The notes under the pieces: model-generated | Databases searched by the model: none | The model's input: the letters and a program-made list of their open reading frames with translations, nothing else | Told to the model about the DNA's origin: nothing | Source: Candidatus Aalborgicola lynettensis | GTDB taxonomy: Bacteria; Pseudomonadota; Gammaproteobacteria; Burkholderiales; Burkholderiaceae_C | NCBI GenBank assembly: GCA_016719405.1 | Contig: JADJZE010000018.1 | Coordinates: forward strand, 540,526-604,525 | DNA length: 64,000 nucleotides | Direction of reading: 5' to 3' | Made by a program: the position numbers and the translations under genes | Part shown: positions 17,333-25,909 of the stretch, piece after piece | How the letters are laid out: the number at the start of each line of letters is the position of its first letter | How positions within the stretch are numbered: position 1 is the stretch's first letter

Positions 17333-17935
17333 CTAACCCCGCACCGCCGCCAAATAAGTCCGCCGGGTTTCGGGCGCCACGGCATCCAGCGCCTGGGCGT
17401 AGCTGGTCTGGTGGCGCAGCACCATGCGCGCCGAGGCGACCGACTTGGAGCGGCAAAACCAGTGGCAACTGTGCTGCATCAACAGCAGTTCGGCCAGCAG
17501 CACAAACGCCCGGTCTTTGGGGCTGCGCTGTGTGGTGGTGGTGGCGTTTTCAATGCCCTGGGCGTGCACCTGCAAGATTTTGCGGAAATCAAACGTGGTT
17601 TGGGGCAGCCATTGGTCGGCATAGGGCAGGCCCAGCGGCACACGGCTGATGCGGGTGTGGGCGGCGTCCAGCCGGGCAAATTCGGCCACAAAGCGCTTGA
17701 ACTGCTCACACAGCTTGGTCTCGCTGGCATGGAGCAGCGCCAGAATCTGCTCCTGGCGCGCGCCATGGGTCTCGCCCAATGCGCGCATATAGCCTTGGGT
17801 GATGTCTTCCATCAGTTTGTCAATTTGAAACGGCCCCAATTGTTTGCCCAGCAGCACAATGCGCTGGCGCTGGTAACGGGTTTTCAGCACGTAAGCGCCA
17901 AAGGCGATCAGCGCCGACAGAATAAACAGATTCAT
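17333..17935 (-). CDS. Conserved hypothetical membrane-anchored protein
   Basis: 200-aa protein that I cannot assign to a named family. One N-terminal membrane helix (FILSALIAFGAYVL) is followed by a basic stretch (KTRYQRQR) and a mainly alpha-helical soluble part with several Trp, His and Cys residues (MQHSCHWFCRSK). Helix first, basic residues after, suggests a signal anchor with the bulk in the cytoplasm (inference). Its start lies 17 bp downstream of the end of the FAD-dependent oxidoreductase gene on the same strand, so the two may be co-transcribed. Confidence 0.65.
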   Translation of the reverse strand: MNLFILSALIAFGAYVLKTRYQRQRIVLLGKQLGPFQIDKLMEDITQGYMRALGETHGARQEQILALLHASETKLCEQFKRFVAEFARLDAAHTRISRVPLGLPYADQWLPQTTFDFRKILQVHAQGIENATTTTQRSPKDRAFVLLAELLLMQHSCHWFCRSKSVASARMVLRHQTSYAQALDAVAPETRRTYLAAVRG

Positions 17936-17952
17936 GGTGGTGGGTTCGTGTT

Positions 17953-19887
17953 TCAGGTGTTCAAAAGGCTGCGCGCCACGGCTTCGGCAACCTTGATGCC
18001 ATCGACCGCCGCCGACAAAATACCCCCGGCGTAGCTGGCGCCTTCGCCGGCAGGGTACAGGCCGCTGACGCTGACACTTTGCAGGTTCTCGCCACGCGGA
18101 ATTTTGAGCGGCGACGAGGTGCGGGTCTCCACCCCGGTCAGCACCGCATCCGCCATGTCAAAACCCTTGATCTTGCGCCCGAAGACCGGCAGCGCCTCGC
18201 GCAATGCGGCAATGGCGTAGTCCGGCAGACTGCTGGCCAAATCACCCAGTTTGACGCCGGGTTGGTAAGACGGCTGCACGCTGCCAAGCAAGGTGGAGGG
18301 CCGCGCTGCAAGAAAGTCGCCCACCAGTTGCCCCGGTGCTTCGTAGCTGCTGCCGCCCAGCAGGTAGGCACGGGATTCGAGCTGGCGCTGCAGTGCAATA
18401 CCGGCCAGCGGGTGGACGGTGCAGGGGGGGATGGTTGCTGCGCATTCGGCTGCGTGGGGCATGGCCGTGGTGGTTGGGTTGGCTGTTGCCTGGCCTGCGG
18501 TACGCGGCGTTGAACGGGGCACTGTAGCCGGCGCTGTGTTGGCCGCCAATGCCGCGGCCTCTGCGGCAAAGCGTTTGCCATCTTCTGCCCCAAAGGCCTG
18601 CACAAACGTGGCTTCGTCGCACGGAAAGTCGGCGGGCTCAATGCCCACCACCAAACCGGCATTGGCGTTGCGCTCGTTGCGCGAATACTGGCTCATGCCG
18701 TTGGTCACCACCCGCCCCGGCTCGCTGGTGGCGGCCACCACCGTGCCGCCGGGGCACATGCAAAAGCTGTAGACGGTGCGGCCCTTACCGGCCCCTTGCG
18801 CGGCGTGGTGCACCAATTTGTAATCGGCGGCACCCAGCATGGGGTTGCCGGCATGGCGGCCCCAGCGTGCGCGGTCAATCACGCTTTGCGGGTGTTCGAT
18901 GCGAAAGCCCACCGAAAACGGCTTGGCCTGCATCGCCACACCGCGCTGGTAGAGCATGGCAAAGGTGTCGCGGGCGCTGTGGCCCAAGGCCAAAACAACG
19001 TGGCGGGCGCGCAAGGTGTAGCGGCTGCCGTTAAGGGTGTTTTCGACCTCTAGCCCTTGCAGGACGTGCGGAGACAGCTCTGTTTTTAATAGCAAATCGA
19101 CCACGCGTTGTTCAAACCGCACTTCCCCGCCCAGGGCGATGATTTGTTCGCGCATGCTCTCCACCACCTTCACCAGCTTGAAGGTGCCGATGTGCGGGTG
19201 CGCCTCAAACAGAATGTCGGAGGGCGCGCCCGCTTTCACAAACTCCTGCATCACCTTGCGGCCCAGAAAACGCGGGTCTTTAATCTGGCTGTAGAGCTTG
19301 CCGTCGGAAAACGTGCCGGCGCCGCCCTCACCAAACTGCACGTTGCTGCCAGGTTTGAGCACCTTTTTGCGCCACAGGCCCCAGGTGTCCTGGGTGCGCT
19401 GGCGCACGCTGGGGCCACGCTCCAGCACGATGGGGCGCAGGCCCATTTGGGCCAGCAGCAGGGCGGCGAACATACCGCAGGGGCCAAAGCCCACCACCAC
19501 CGGGCGCTCACCTTCACGCTGGCCAAAGTCCGCCGGGGCCTGTGTTGGCAGCCGGTAGGCCATGTCGGGTGTGGGGCCAATGTGTGGATGCTGGTCGAAA
19601 CGCTGCAGCAGCGCGGCTGTCTGTTGCGGGTCGGTAAGTGTCAGATCGACGATGTAGACCACCAGCAGTTCGGCCTTGCGGGCATCGAAACTGCGTTTGA
19701 AAACTTCCAGACTGGAAATGTCGCTGGTAGCAATGCCCAGCGCCTGCGCCGCCAGCTGGGTGAGGGCCTGCAGCGGGTGGGGAATCGGGGCGCGGTCGGC
19801 ATCGGTCTCAGTGGGTGCATCGGCCGCGCGGCGGGCTGCGACGGGAATGGCGGACAGGGGGAGTTTGAGTTCGGTGATGCGGATCAT
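17953..19887 (-). CDS. FAD-dependent oxidoreductase (COG2509-type)
   Basis: 644-aa predicted flavoprotein of an uncharacterised dehydrogenase family. It has an N-terminal ~100-residue alpha/beta domain (IRITELKLPLSAIP...LEVFKRSFDARKAELL), then the dinucleotide-binding motif VVGFGPCGMFAALLLAQMG, and near the C terminus a second FAD signature (PAGEGASYAGGILSAAVDG). Between them, roughly residues 470-515, sits an Ala/Thr/Pro-rich stretch (AANTAPATVPRSTPRT and following) that looks like a disordered insertion. The start at 19887 (MIRITELKLP) fits the domain; an in-frame ATG at 19914 is possible. The substrate is unknown. Confidence 0.85.
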   Translation of the reverse strand: MIRITELKLPLSAIPVAARRAADAPTETDADRAPIPHPLQALTQLAAQALGIATSDISSLEVFKRSFDARKAELLVVYIVDLTLTDPQQTAALLQRFDQHPHIGPTPDMAYRLPTQAPADFGQREGERPVVVGFGPCGMFAALLLAQMGLRPIVLERGPSVRQRTQDTWGLWRKKVLKPGSNVQFGEGGAGTFSDGKLYSQIKDPRFLGRKVMQEFVKAGAPSDILFEAHPHIGTFKLVKVVESMREQIIALGGEVRFEQRVVDLLLKTELSPHVLQGLEVENTLNGSRYTLRARHVVLALGHSARDTFAMLYQRGVAMQAKPFSVGFRIEHPQSVIDRARWGRHAGNPMLGAADYKLVHHAAQGAGKGRTVYSFCMCPGGTVVAATSEPGRVVTNGMSQYSRNERNANAGLVVGIEPADFPCDEATFVQAFGAEDGKRFAAEAAALAANTAPATVPRSTPRTAGQATANPTTTAMPHAAECAATIPPCTVHPLAGIALQRQLESRAYLLGGSSYEAPGQLVGDFLAARPSTLLGSVQPSYQPGVKLGDLASSLPDYAIAALREALPVFGRKIKGFDMADAVLTGVETRTSSPLKIPRGENLQSVSVSGLYPAGEGASYAGGILSAAVDGIKVAEAVARSLLNT

Positions 19888-20050
19888 GGTGGCAGCGGGG
19901 CTCGTGGTTATCAAGCAGGGGGCGATGATAAGTCAGCGCAACGGTGCGCCACCCGTAGCGCGGTGATGGTACATTTTGCAGTTGGCGGTATTACTATGGT
20001 AGTGTTTAGACCTTATCTACCGATTACTGACGCGCAAAGGAGTCCATACC

Positions 20051-20350
20051 ATGCCAACCCTCTCCGTCAAGTTGCCTGAAGAAACCAAGCTGCGGCTCCA
20101 GGCACTGGCCCAAAGCCAGGGAACTACAACGCATGCCGTGATGGTGAATGCGGTGGACGCGGCGCTTGCCGCCGCCGATAGCCACAATGCACTGGTGGCG
20201 ACCGCGCTGCGTGCGCGGGCCCAGGTGCTGGAGTCGGGCAAGGTGGTTGATGGGCGGGACTTTGGTGCATACCTCAAGGCCAAAGTGCGTGGGCAGGCCG
20301 CACCCAGGCCCAAGGCTATTGACTTGAACCCCGACGCGGTGCATGGCTGA
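20051..20350 (+). CDS. RHH-type antitoxin of a ParD/ParE-like module
   Basis: 99-aa protein with an N-terminal ribbon-helix-helix pattern (TLSVKLPEETKLRLQALAQSQG) and a C-terminal tail (VVDGRDFGAYLKAKVRG) of the sort that binds the toxin. Its stop overlaps the toxin start (TGATG), the usual arrangement for a translationally coupled antitoxin-first module. A possible operator upstream (19985-20010) contains the small inverted repeat ACTA-TGG-TAGT. RHH antitoxins usually autoregulate; this is inferred here. Confidence 0.85.
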   Translation: MPTLSVKLPEETKLRLQALAQSQGTTTHAVMVNAVDAALAAADSHNALVATALRARAQVLESGKVVDGRDFGAYLKAKVRGQAAPRPKAIDLNPDAVHG

Positions 20351-20640
20351 TGGCGCGATGGGTGCTGAGCGAGGCCGCCGCGCAAGACCTGGAGCGACTG
20401 ACGGATTTTTTGTTGCAAGGAATGCCCGAAGAGGCGACCCGCACCGTTGATCTGGTGGTGGATGCCCTGCATATTCTGGAGCAGCACCCCCAAATAGGCC
20501 GAATGCTGGGTCTTGGCCTGCGGGAACTGGTGATTTCCCGAGGCAAAACGGGCTACCTCGCCCTGTATGAATACGACGAGACCAGCGACCTGGTCATCGT
20601 GCTCGCGGTGCGCCACCAGCGCGAGCAGGACTACCACTGA
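20350..20640 (+). CDS. ParE/RelE-superfamily toxin
   Basis: 96-aa small basic/acidic protein with the type II toxin pattern: helix hairpin (LSEAAAQDLERLTDFLLQGM...TVDLVVDALHILEQHP), QIGRMLG, and the beta strands GLRELVISRGKTGYLALYEYDE and LVIVLAVRHQREQDY. The HQRE end is typical of ParE-like toxins, which poison gyrase; RelE-like mRNA cleavage is the alternative. It overlaps the antitoxin by one base. Confidence 0.86.
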   Translation: MARWVLSEAAAQDLERLTDFLLQGMPEEATRTVDLVVDALHILEQHPQIGRMLGLGLRELVISRGKTGYLALYEYDETSDLVIVLAVRHQREQDYH

Positions 20641-20646
20641 CAGGGC

Positions 20647-21564
20647 TCAGGTCGGCAAAAAGCCTTCAACCGACAAATAACGCTCGCCCGTGTCGTAGTT
20701 AAAGCCCAGCACCGTGGCACCCGCGGGCAGCTCGGGCAACTTTTGTGCAATGGCGGCCAGCGTGGCGCCGCTGGAGATGCCCACCAAAATACCTTCTTCG
20801 CGGGCGCAGCGGCGGGCCATTTCGCGGGCCGGTTCGGCATCGACCTGGATCACGCCGTCAAGCAGCTCGGTCTTGAGGTTGGTGGGAATAAAGCCTGCGC
20901 CCAGCCCCTGAATGGGGTGGGGGCCGGGTGCCCCGCCGGAGATCACCGCCGAGAGGGTGGGCTCCACCGCATACACCTTGAGCTGCGGAAATTTTGCCTT
21001 CAGCACCTGGGCCACACCGCTGATGTGCCCACCGGTACCCACGCCGGTGATGATGGCGTCCAGCCCATTGGGGAAGTCGGCCAGGATTTCCTGGGCCGTG
21101 GTGCGGGCGTGGACTTCGATGTTGGCGGGGTTTTCAAACTGCTGCGCAATCCAGGCGTTGGGTATGCCGGCAGCCAGTTCTTCGGCGCGGGCAATGGCGC
21201 CTTTCATGCCTTTTTCGCGCGGCGTCAAATCAAAACTGGCGCCGTAAGCCAGCATCAGGCGGCGGCGTTCCACCGACATGCTGTCGGGCATCACCAGTAT
21301 CAGCTTGTAGCCCTTGACTGCCGCCACCATGGCCAAGCCGACGCCGGTATTGCCTGAGGTGGGCTCAATGATGGTGGCGCCAGGCTTCAATGCACCGGAC
21401 TGTTCGGCCGCCTCCACCATGGCCAGGGCAATGCGGTCTTTGATGGAACCGCCGGGGTTGCTGCGCTCGGACTTGATCCACACCTGGTGCGCCGTGCCAA
21501 ACAAGCGGTTGATGCGCACGTGCGGGGTGTTGCCAATAGTTTGCAGAATGGTGTCGGCTTTCAT
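20647..21564 (-). CDS. cysK: Cysteine synthase A (O-acetylserine sulfhydrylase)
   Basis: PLP enzyme that makes L-cysteine from O-acetylserine and sulfide. The 305-aa protein has the PLP lysine in NPGGSIKDRIAL, the substrate loop TSGNTGVGLA, the phosphate-binding GTGGHISG and the C-terminal SSGATLAA. Motifs and length favour CysK over CysM, although the two are close. It is transcribed towards the toxin gene, leaving only 6 bp between them. Confidence 0.94.
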   Translation of the reverse strand: MKADTILQTIGNTPHVRINRLFGTAHQVWIKSERSNPGGSIKDRIALAMVEAAEQSGALKPGATIIEPTSGNTGVGLAMVAAVKGYKLILVMPDSMSVERRRLMLAYGASFDLTPREKGMKGAIARAEELAAGIPNAWIAQQFENPANIEVHARTTAQEILADFPNGLDAIITGVGTGGHISGVAQVLKAKFPQLKVYAVEPTLSAVISGGAPGPHPIQGLGAGFIPTNLKTELLDGVIQVDAEPAREMARRCAREEGILVGISSGATLAAIAQKLPELPAGATVLGFNYDTGERYLSVEGFLPT

Positions 21565-21653
21565 GGAAGTCTCCGTGGGGTGGTAGTGAACTGTGAAAAA
21601 GCATTATCCATCGGGGGCCCTTCCCGGCACGTTTGTGCGGCGATAATGGCGCT

Positions 21654-22120
21654 GTGAAGCCCACCAGACCACCGCTGGTGCAATCTGGGAAACCAGGCAC
21701 TGGAGGAACGTCCGGACTGCATAGGGTGGCGTAGCAGCTAACGGCTGTCCACTGACCAGCCTGCCACGCAAGTGGCGGGCCCTAAGGTGAGGATTAGAGC
21801 AACAGAGACGAGTCGGTGTAGACAAACCTTGCGGGTGTTCTATGCGTGCAGCGCGGCGCAAGCCGCGCCCCGGGTAACCGGGTGCGCATAGCCACCCGAT
21901 GGGCGAAGCCACATCGGGTGAAACGGGCAATCTCTACGCGCAGCAATACCAAGTAGGCACACGCAAAGCGAGGCGGTTCGCCGCAGCGCCATGACCGGGA
22001 CCCCCGGAGTGTGCGGGTAGGTAGCACCGAGCCGTTTGGGTGACCAGCGGCCCAGAGTAATGGTGGTCACGCGCAGGGCAACTTGCGTGCACAGAATCCG
22101 GCTTATCGGTGGGCTTCACA
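21654..22120 (+). ncRNA. rnpB: RNase P RNA (class A)
   Basis: Catalytic RNA of RNase P, which matures tRNA 5' ends. The 5' end GTGAAGCCCACC pairs with the 3' end GGTGGGCTTCAC (P1). Conserved cores are present: GGAGGAACGTCCGGACTGC (21701-21721), GAGGATTAGAGCAACAGAGA (21789-21808), CAAGTAGGC and, near the 3' end, ACAGAATCCGGCTTAT. A T-run (22122-22128) right after P1 fits intrinsic termination. At about 467 nt it is longer than the usual 350-400; the extra length is in GC-rich hairpins at about 21840-21920. Confidence 0.95.
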
Positions 22121-22168
22121 CTTTTTTTGATGTATCGTTGGTGCCTTGTTCCTAACACAGGAGGCACT

Positions 22169-22597
22169 ATGCGACCCGTCCTTGAATTGCTGAAAAAACG
22201 CGACCCCACCAACTGGAGTCTGAACCCCCAGCAAAGCGTGTTCGACGCCTTGCAAATTTTGTCTGACCACAACGTGGGCGCCCTGATGGTGCTCGACAAC
22301 GGTCGGCTGGCAGGGGTTTTTTCCGAGCGCGATTACACCCGCAAAATCGCGCTGGCCGGCAAGTCGTCCAAAGAAACGCTGGTCAAAGACATCATGAGCA
22401 CCAGTGTGATTACCGTGTCGCCCCAGGTGCGCACGCGCGATTGCATGGCACTGATGGGCAAGAAAGGCATCCGCCACTTGCCCGTAGTGGATGGCGAAAA
22501 GGTCCTGGGCATGGTCTCCATTCGGGAACTGATGAACGACATCATTGCCGACCACGAAATGACCATCAACCAGTTGCAGCACTACATTACCGGTTAA
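22169..22597 (+). CDS. Tandem CBS-domain protein
   Basis: 142-aa soluble protein made of two CBS domains (a Bateman module), which bind adenine nucleotides or SAM as energy or metabolite sensors. The first domain is about 8-65 (QQSVFDALQILSDHNVGALMVLDNGRLAGVFSERDYTRK), the second about 75-132 (VTVSPQVRTRDCMALMGKKGIRHLPVVDGEKVLGMVSIREL). The start is fixed by a strong AGGAGG at 22159-22164. It stands alone downstream of rnpB; its partner is unknown. Confidence 0.92.
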   Translation: MRPVLELLKKRDPTNWSLNPQQSVFDALQILSDHNVGALMVLDNGRLAGVFSERDYTRKIALAGKSSKETLVKDIMSTSVITVSPQVRTRDCMALMGKKGIRHLPVVDGEKVLGMVSIRELMNDIIADHEMTINQLQHYITG

Positions 22598-22628
22598 GCC
22601 CGTGCCTGCGCCGGGCGCAATACAACCG

Positions 22629-23549
22629 TCAGCCGGGCGCCTTGTAGACCAGTACTTTCAGCGAACGCTCTTCCGATACGTCCTCAAACACCGCCGGGTT
22701 GGCCACGCGCTGTACAAACGCCAGCTCCGGGGCCTGTTCCTGCAGGTGGTTTTGCAAAAATTCCACGCCCAGCTCGGGCGCGTTCAAACACACCAGTGCA
22801 TGGCCGCCCGGCATCAGCAAATCGGGCAGGCGGCGCAGCAGCCGGGCGTAGTCTTTCACCGCCACAAAACTCCCCTTTTGGTAACTGGGCGGATCGATGA
22901 TGACCAGCCCATAGGGGCCGCTGCGGGTGATCTTGCCCCAGGTGCTGAAAATGTCATGGGTCCAAAAACTGGCCTTGCCCGACAGGCCGTTGAGGTGGTG
23001 GTTTTGCTGCCCGATGGCCATGGCGCCGTGGCCCATGTCCACGTTGATCACCTGCTTGGCCCCGGCCTGCAGCGCGACCACCGAGAAGGCGCCGGTGTAC
23101 GCAAACAAGTTGAGCACCCGAATGCCAGGATGCGCTGCCACATGTGCACGTACCCAGCGCCGCCCCGCAGCCATGTCGGGGAAAAAACCGTGGTTTTGGC
23201 CCTTGCGCAAATGCACCAGAAAACGGGCACCGTCCTCCAGCACGGTATGGGGTTCTGGAACACTGCCCGCCATCAGCCGGGTTTCGGTGCCGCCGGAGTG
23301 ACGGCATTGGTAGACCCAGTTCAAGAGCTGCCCGGGCGCCAGCTGTTGCCAGCGGTCGGTCAGTGCCGTGTGCACGCGGGCCAGCTCCGCTTCGGTGGCG
23401 GGCTGGAAACTGGTGAGCAGAAAAACCGGCGGGTAGGCGTCCAATGCCCAGTGTTCACAGCCGGGGTACAGGCCGCCACGGCCATGGAACAGGCGTTGGG
23501 CGTCATGCGCAAGGCCCATGTGGTGAATGGCATTCAGCAAGGCTTGCAT
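22629..23549 (-). CDS. COG1092-type class I SAM-dependent methyltransferase
   Basis: 306-aa methyltransferase related to the catalytic half of RlmI/RlmK but without a PUA domain. Features are GFFPDMAAGRRWVR (equivalent of the YLDQR region), the SAM motif VLNLFAYTGAFSVVAL, VNVDMGHGAM-like acidic loop (INVDMGHGA) and the catalytic DPPSYQKGSF. A substrate in rRNA is plausible, but I cannot specify the position. It converges with the CBS gene. Confidence 0.83.
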   Translation of the reverse strand: MQALLNAIHHMGLAHDAQRLFHGRGGLYPGCEHWALDAYPPVFLLTSFQPATEAELARVHTALTDRWQQLAPGQLLNWVYQCRHSGGTETRLMAGSVPEPHTVLEDGARFLVHLRKGQNHGFFPDMAAGRRWVRAHVAAHPGIRVLNLFAYTGAFSVVALQAGAKQVINVDMGHGAMAIGQQNHHLNGLSGKASFWTHDIFSTWGKITRSGPYGLVIIDPPSYQKGSFVAVKDYARLLRRLPDLLMPGGHALVCLNAPELGVEFLQNHLQEQAPELAFVQRVANPAVFEDVSEERSLKVLVYKAPG

Positions 23550-23582
23550 GGCAACCCGAACACCGGTAACGAAGGAAATTTT

Positions 23583-24059
23583 TTAATCATTTGGAAGTGT
23601 CCGCGCCGAGGTGGTGAACACAATGGCCCGGCCCACCGGAAGATTGGCGTGAATACCTTCGACGATGGGCGCGCTGGTGGGCGAATCTGATTTCCAGCTA
23701 ATCAGGAAATTGGCGCCTGAACCGCCGGTATCGTCTCCACGCGAAACAAATAGTTCGTGCGTCCCCATGGGGCCAATGGTTTTGGGGGTTGCCAGGTACT
23801 CTTTCAGCTTCTTTCCGTCTGTGTCGTAGTACTGCGCAGATGTCACACGAATGCCCTTCTGTGGATCGGTGTTGCGAATGCTGACCGAAACAGACAGCAG
23901 CGTTTTTGCAAGCTGGCCATCGGCGCTCATGTCACCGTGCCAGATGTGCGAGTAAATTGGCAGATAGAGCGTCTGCCCCTGCGATCTGCCCAGTGCCGTT
24001 TCGCCAATTGCCACACCGCCAGACAGTGCCAGAAGCAGGCTTGCCAGTATCAACTTCAT
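23583..24059 (-). CDS. Secreted DUF3124-family protein
   Basis: 158-aa predicted exported protein. The start at 24059 begins a signal peptide (MKLILASLLLALSGGVAIG) with probable cleavage after about residue 19-20. The mature part has the pattern LYLPIYSHIWHG, VSIRNTDPQKGIRV, YYDTDGKKLKEYL and ELFVSRGDDTGGSGANFLISW that I associate with DUF3124. Function is unknown. The open frame upstream of 24059 is not supported. It ends 33 bp before the start of the methyltransferase gene on the same strand. Confidence 0.8.
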   Translation of the reverse strand: MKLILASLLLALSGGVAIGETALGRSQGQTLYLPIYSHIWHGDMSADGQLAKTLLSVSVSIRNTDPQKGIRVTSAQYYDTDGKKLKEYLATPKTIGPMGTHELFVSRGDDTGGSGANFLISWKSDSPTSAPIVEGIHANLPVGRAIVFTTSARTLPND

Positions 24060-24199
24060 AGATTCTCCAAAGTGATGTAACGCCAATCTACCAGCGATGC
24101 AAACCACTGTAGTTTTCATGGATCCGCAGTGGGGCAAATGGCGTGCTTCGATGGGTTTTGGGGTCACCGATTTTGCGCCATGGAAGCTATGATTCTCCA

Positions 24200-25909
24200 G
24201 TGCATTCGAATCTCTTAACCCTGCTCTTGTTGTTGACGGCCGCTGTCGCGTCGGTGTCTTTTGCGCGACGGTTCCAGGTACCCAGCATGCTGGCCTATTT
24301 ATGGATCGGCATTGCCTTGGGGCCGCACGCGCTCGCGGTATTTGCGGAGACAAAAACGGCCACTGAGTTTGCCGAATTCGGCATTATTTTCCTCATGTTT
24401 TCGATTGGCCTTGAGTTCAGTATCAAGCGCCTCATGGCAATGCGAAAGCTGGTACTGGGATTCGGCGCCACACAGATGGCGCTCACTGCGGTGGCCACTG
24501 GTGCCATCACCTGGGTGGGGTATGCCCAGGGCTGGAAGAGTGGTATTGCCATCGGGCTGGCGGTTGCCATGTCGTCGACCGCCATTGTGGCACGCATGCT
24601 TTCGGACAGTTTTGAATTGCACTCCCGCTCCGGCCGCCAGACCATGGGGGTTTTGTTGTTTCAGGACTTGGCCGTGGTGCCCTGTCTTATTCTTTTTCCC
24701 GCGTTGGCTGCCCCGGGCGATGGCCTTCTGTATTCACTGGGCATTGCAGCCGTACAGGCCATGGTGGTACTGGCTTTGCTGGTATGGGTCGGCCAACGGT
24801 ATCTGGGGCGGATCTTCGCCAAACTGGCACAGCATCGCTCAGACGAATTGCTGGTGCTGTCAACGCTTTGGATCGTGGTGGGTCTGGCCTACGCTACTGC
24901 GCTGAGTGGTTTGTCCATGGCCTTGGGTGCATTTGTGGGCGGTATGCTGATTTCGGAAACCATCTACCGGCATCAAGTCGAGGCAGATATCCGTCCATTC
25001 AGAGACATCTTGCTTGGCCTGTTCTTTGTCACCATCGGGATGATGCTGGATTTGCGTTTTGTGCTTGCCAATCTTCCTGCGCTGGCGCTTGCCGTTTTGC
25101 TGTTGATTGGTGGCAAAGCCAGTGTCATGTTGCTGATCACCTATGTGGCGAGAACACCATTGACCACCGGGTTGCGTACGGCCGCCCAACTGGCGCAGGC
25201 GGGGGAGTTTGGTTTGGTGCTGGTCGAGCTGGCCCGTCAACTGCAACTCATCTCGCTCAGTGTTTTTCAAATCACTTTGTCGGCCATGTTGATTTCGATG
25301 TTTATTGCACCGTTTTTAATCAATCGAGCGGCCAGACTATCGGTTGACCTGGGGCGTGGTGACTGGGCACATGGTGCCACCATTATTCAAGATGTTGCGG
25401 TGCACAGCATGTCGCTTACCGATCACGTCGTCATTTGTGGATTTGGGCGGGTTGGGCGGCGCATTGCCGAATTCCTGAAATTGGAGAACATTGCCTTCAT
25501 TGGCTTGGATGCCGATCCGCAGGCTATTGACAAGGCCAGGTCACGTGGGGAAAACGTGGTGTTTGGCAATGCCGATCGTGCCGAGGTGCTGATCGCTGCC
25601 GGCATCGGACGTGCGCGGGCGGTGGTGGTGAGCTATCCAGACGCACACTCTGCAGAAAGAGTGGTTCGTTTTATACGCGCCAAAAACCAGTCCGTTCCCA
25701 TCATTGTGCGCACGAGTGACGACAAGGACGTCGGTCGATTGAGGGCGGCTGGCGCCACGGAAGTCATACCGGAGGTGTTGGAAAGTGGCTTGGTCATCGC
25801 GGCGGAGACCCTGGTCGCTGCAGGCATTTCGACGCGAAAAGCCATGAACCACCTCGCAGAGGCGCGGGCTGCGCGGCACGCTTCCATGCGCCAGTCGGCG
25901 GAGTCTTAA
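24200..25909 (+). CDS. CPA2-family monovalent cation:H+ antiporter (KefB/KefC-like)
   Basis: 569-aa inner-membrane transporter. The first ~385 residues form 12-13 membrane helices with the CPA2 patterns AYLWIGIALGPHAL, LMFSIGLEFS, MSSTAIVARML and FFVTIGMMLD. A cytoplasmic TrkA-N/RCK domain follows (VVICGFGRVGRRIAEFL, GLDADPQAIDKARSRG, VFGNADRAEVLIAAG), which binds NAD(H) and gates transport in relatives. The GTG at 24200 starts right before the first helix; an in-frame ATG at 24143 would add 19 residues. Whether it moves K+ or Na+ is not readable. Confidence 0.9.
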   Translation: MHSNLLTLLLLLTAAVASVSFARRFQVPSMLAYLWIGIALGPHALAVFAETKTATEFAEFGIIFLMFSIGLEFSIKRLMAMRKLVLGFGATQMALTAVATGAITWVGYAQGWKSGIAIGLAVAMSSTAIVARMLSDSFELHSRSGRQTMGVLLFQDLAVVPCLILFPALAAPGDGLLYSLGIAAVQAMVVLALLVWVGQRYLGRIFAKLAQHRSDELLVLSTLWIVVGLAYATALSGLSMALGAFVGGMLISETIYRHQVEADIRPFRDILLGLFFVTIGMMLDLRFVLANLPALALAVLLLIGGKASVMLLITYVARTPLTTGLRTAAQLAQAGEFGLVLVELARQLQLISLSVFQITLSAMLISMFIAPFLINRAARLSVDLGRGDWAHGATIIQDVAVHSMSLTDHVVICGFGRVGRRIAEFLKLENIAFIGLDADPQAIDKARSRGENVVFGNADRAEVLIAAGIGRARAVVVSYPDAHSAERVVRFIRAKNQSVPIIVRTSDDKDVGRLRAAGATEVIPEVLESGLVIAAETLVAAGISTRKAMNHLAEARAARHASMRQSAES

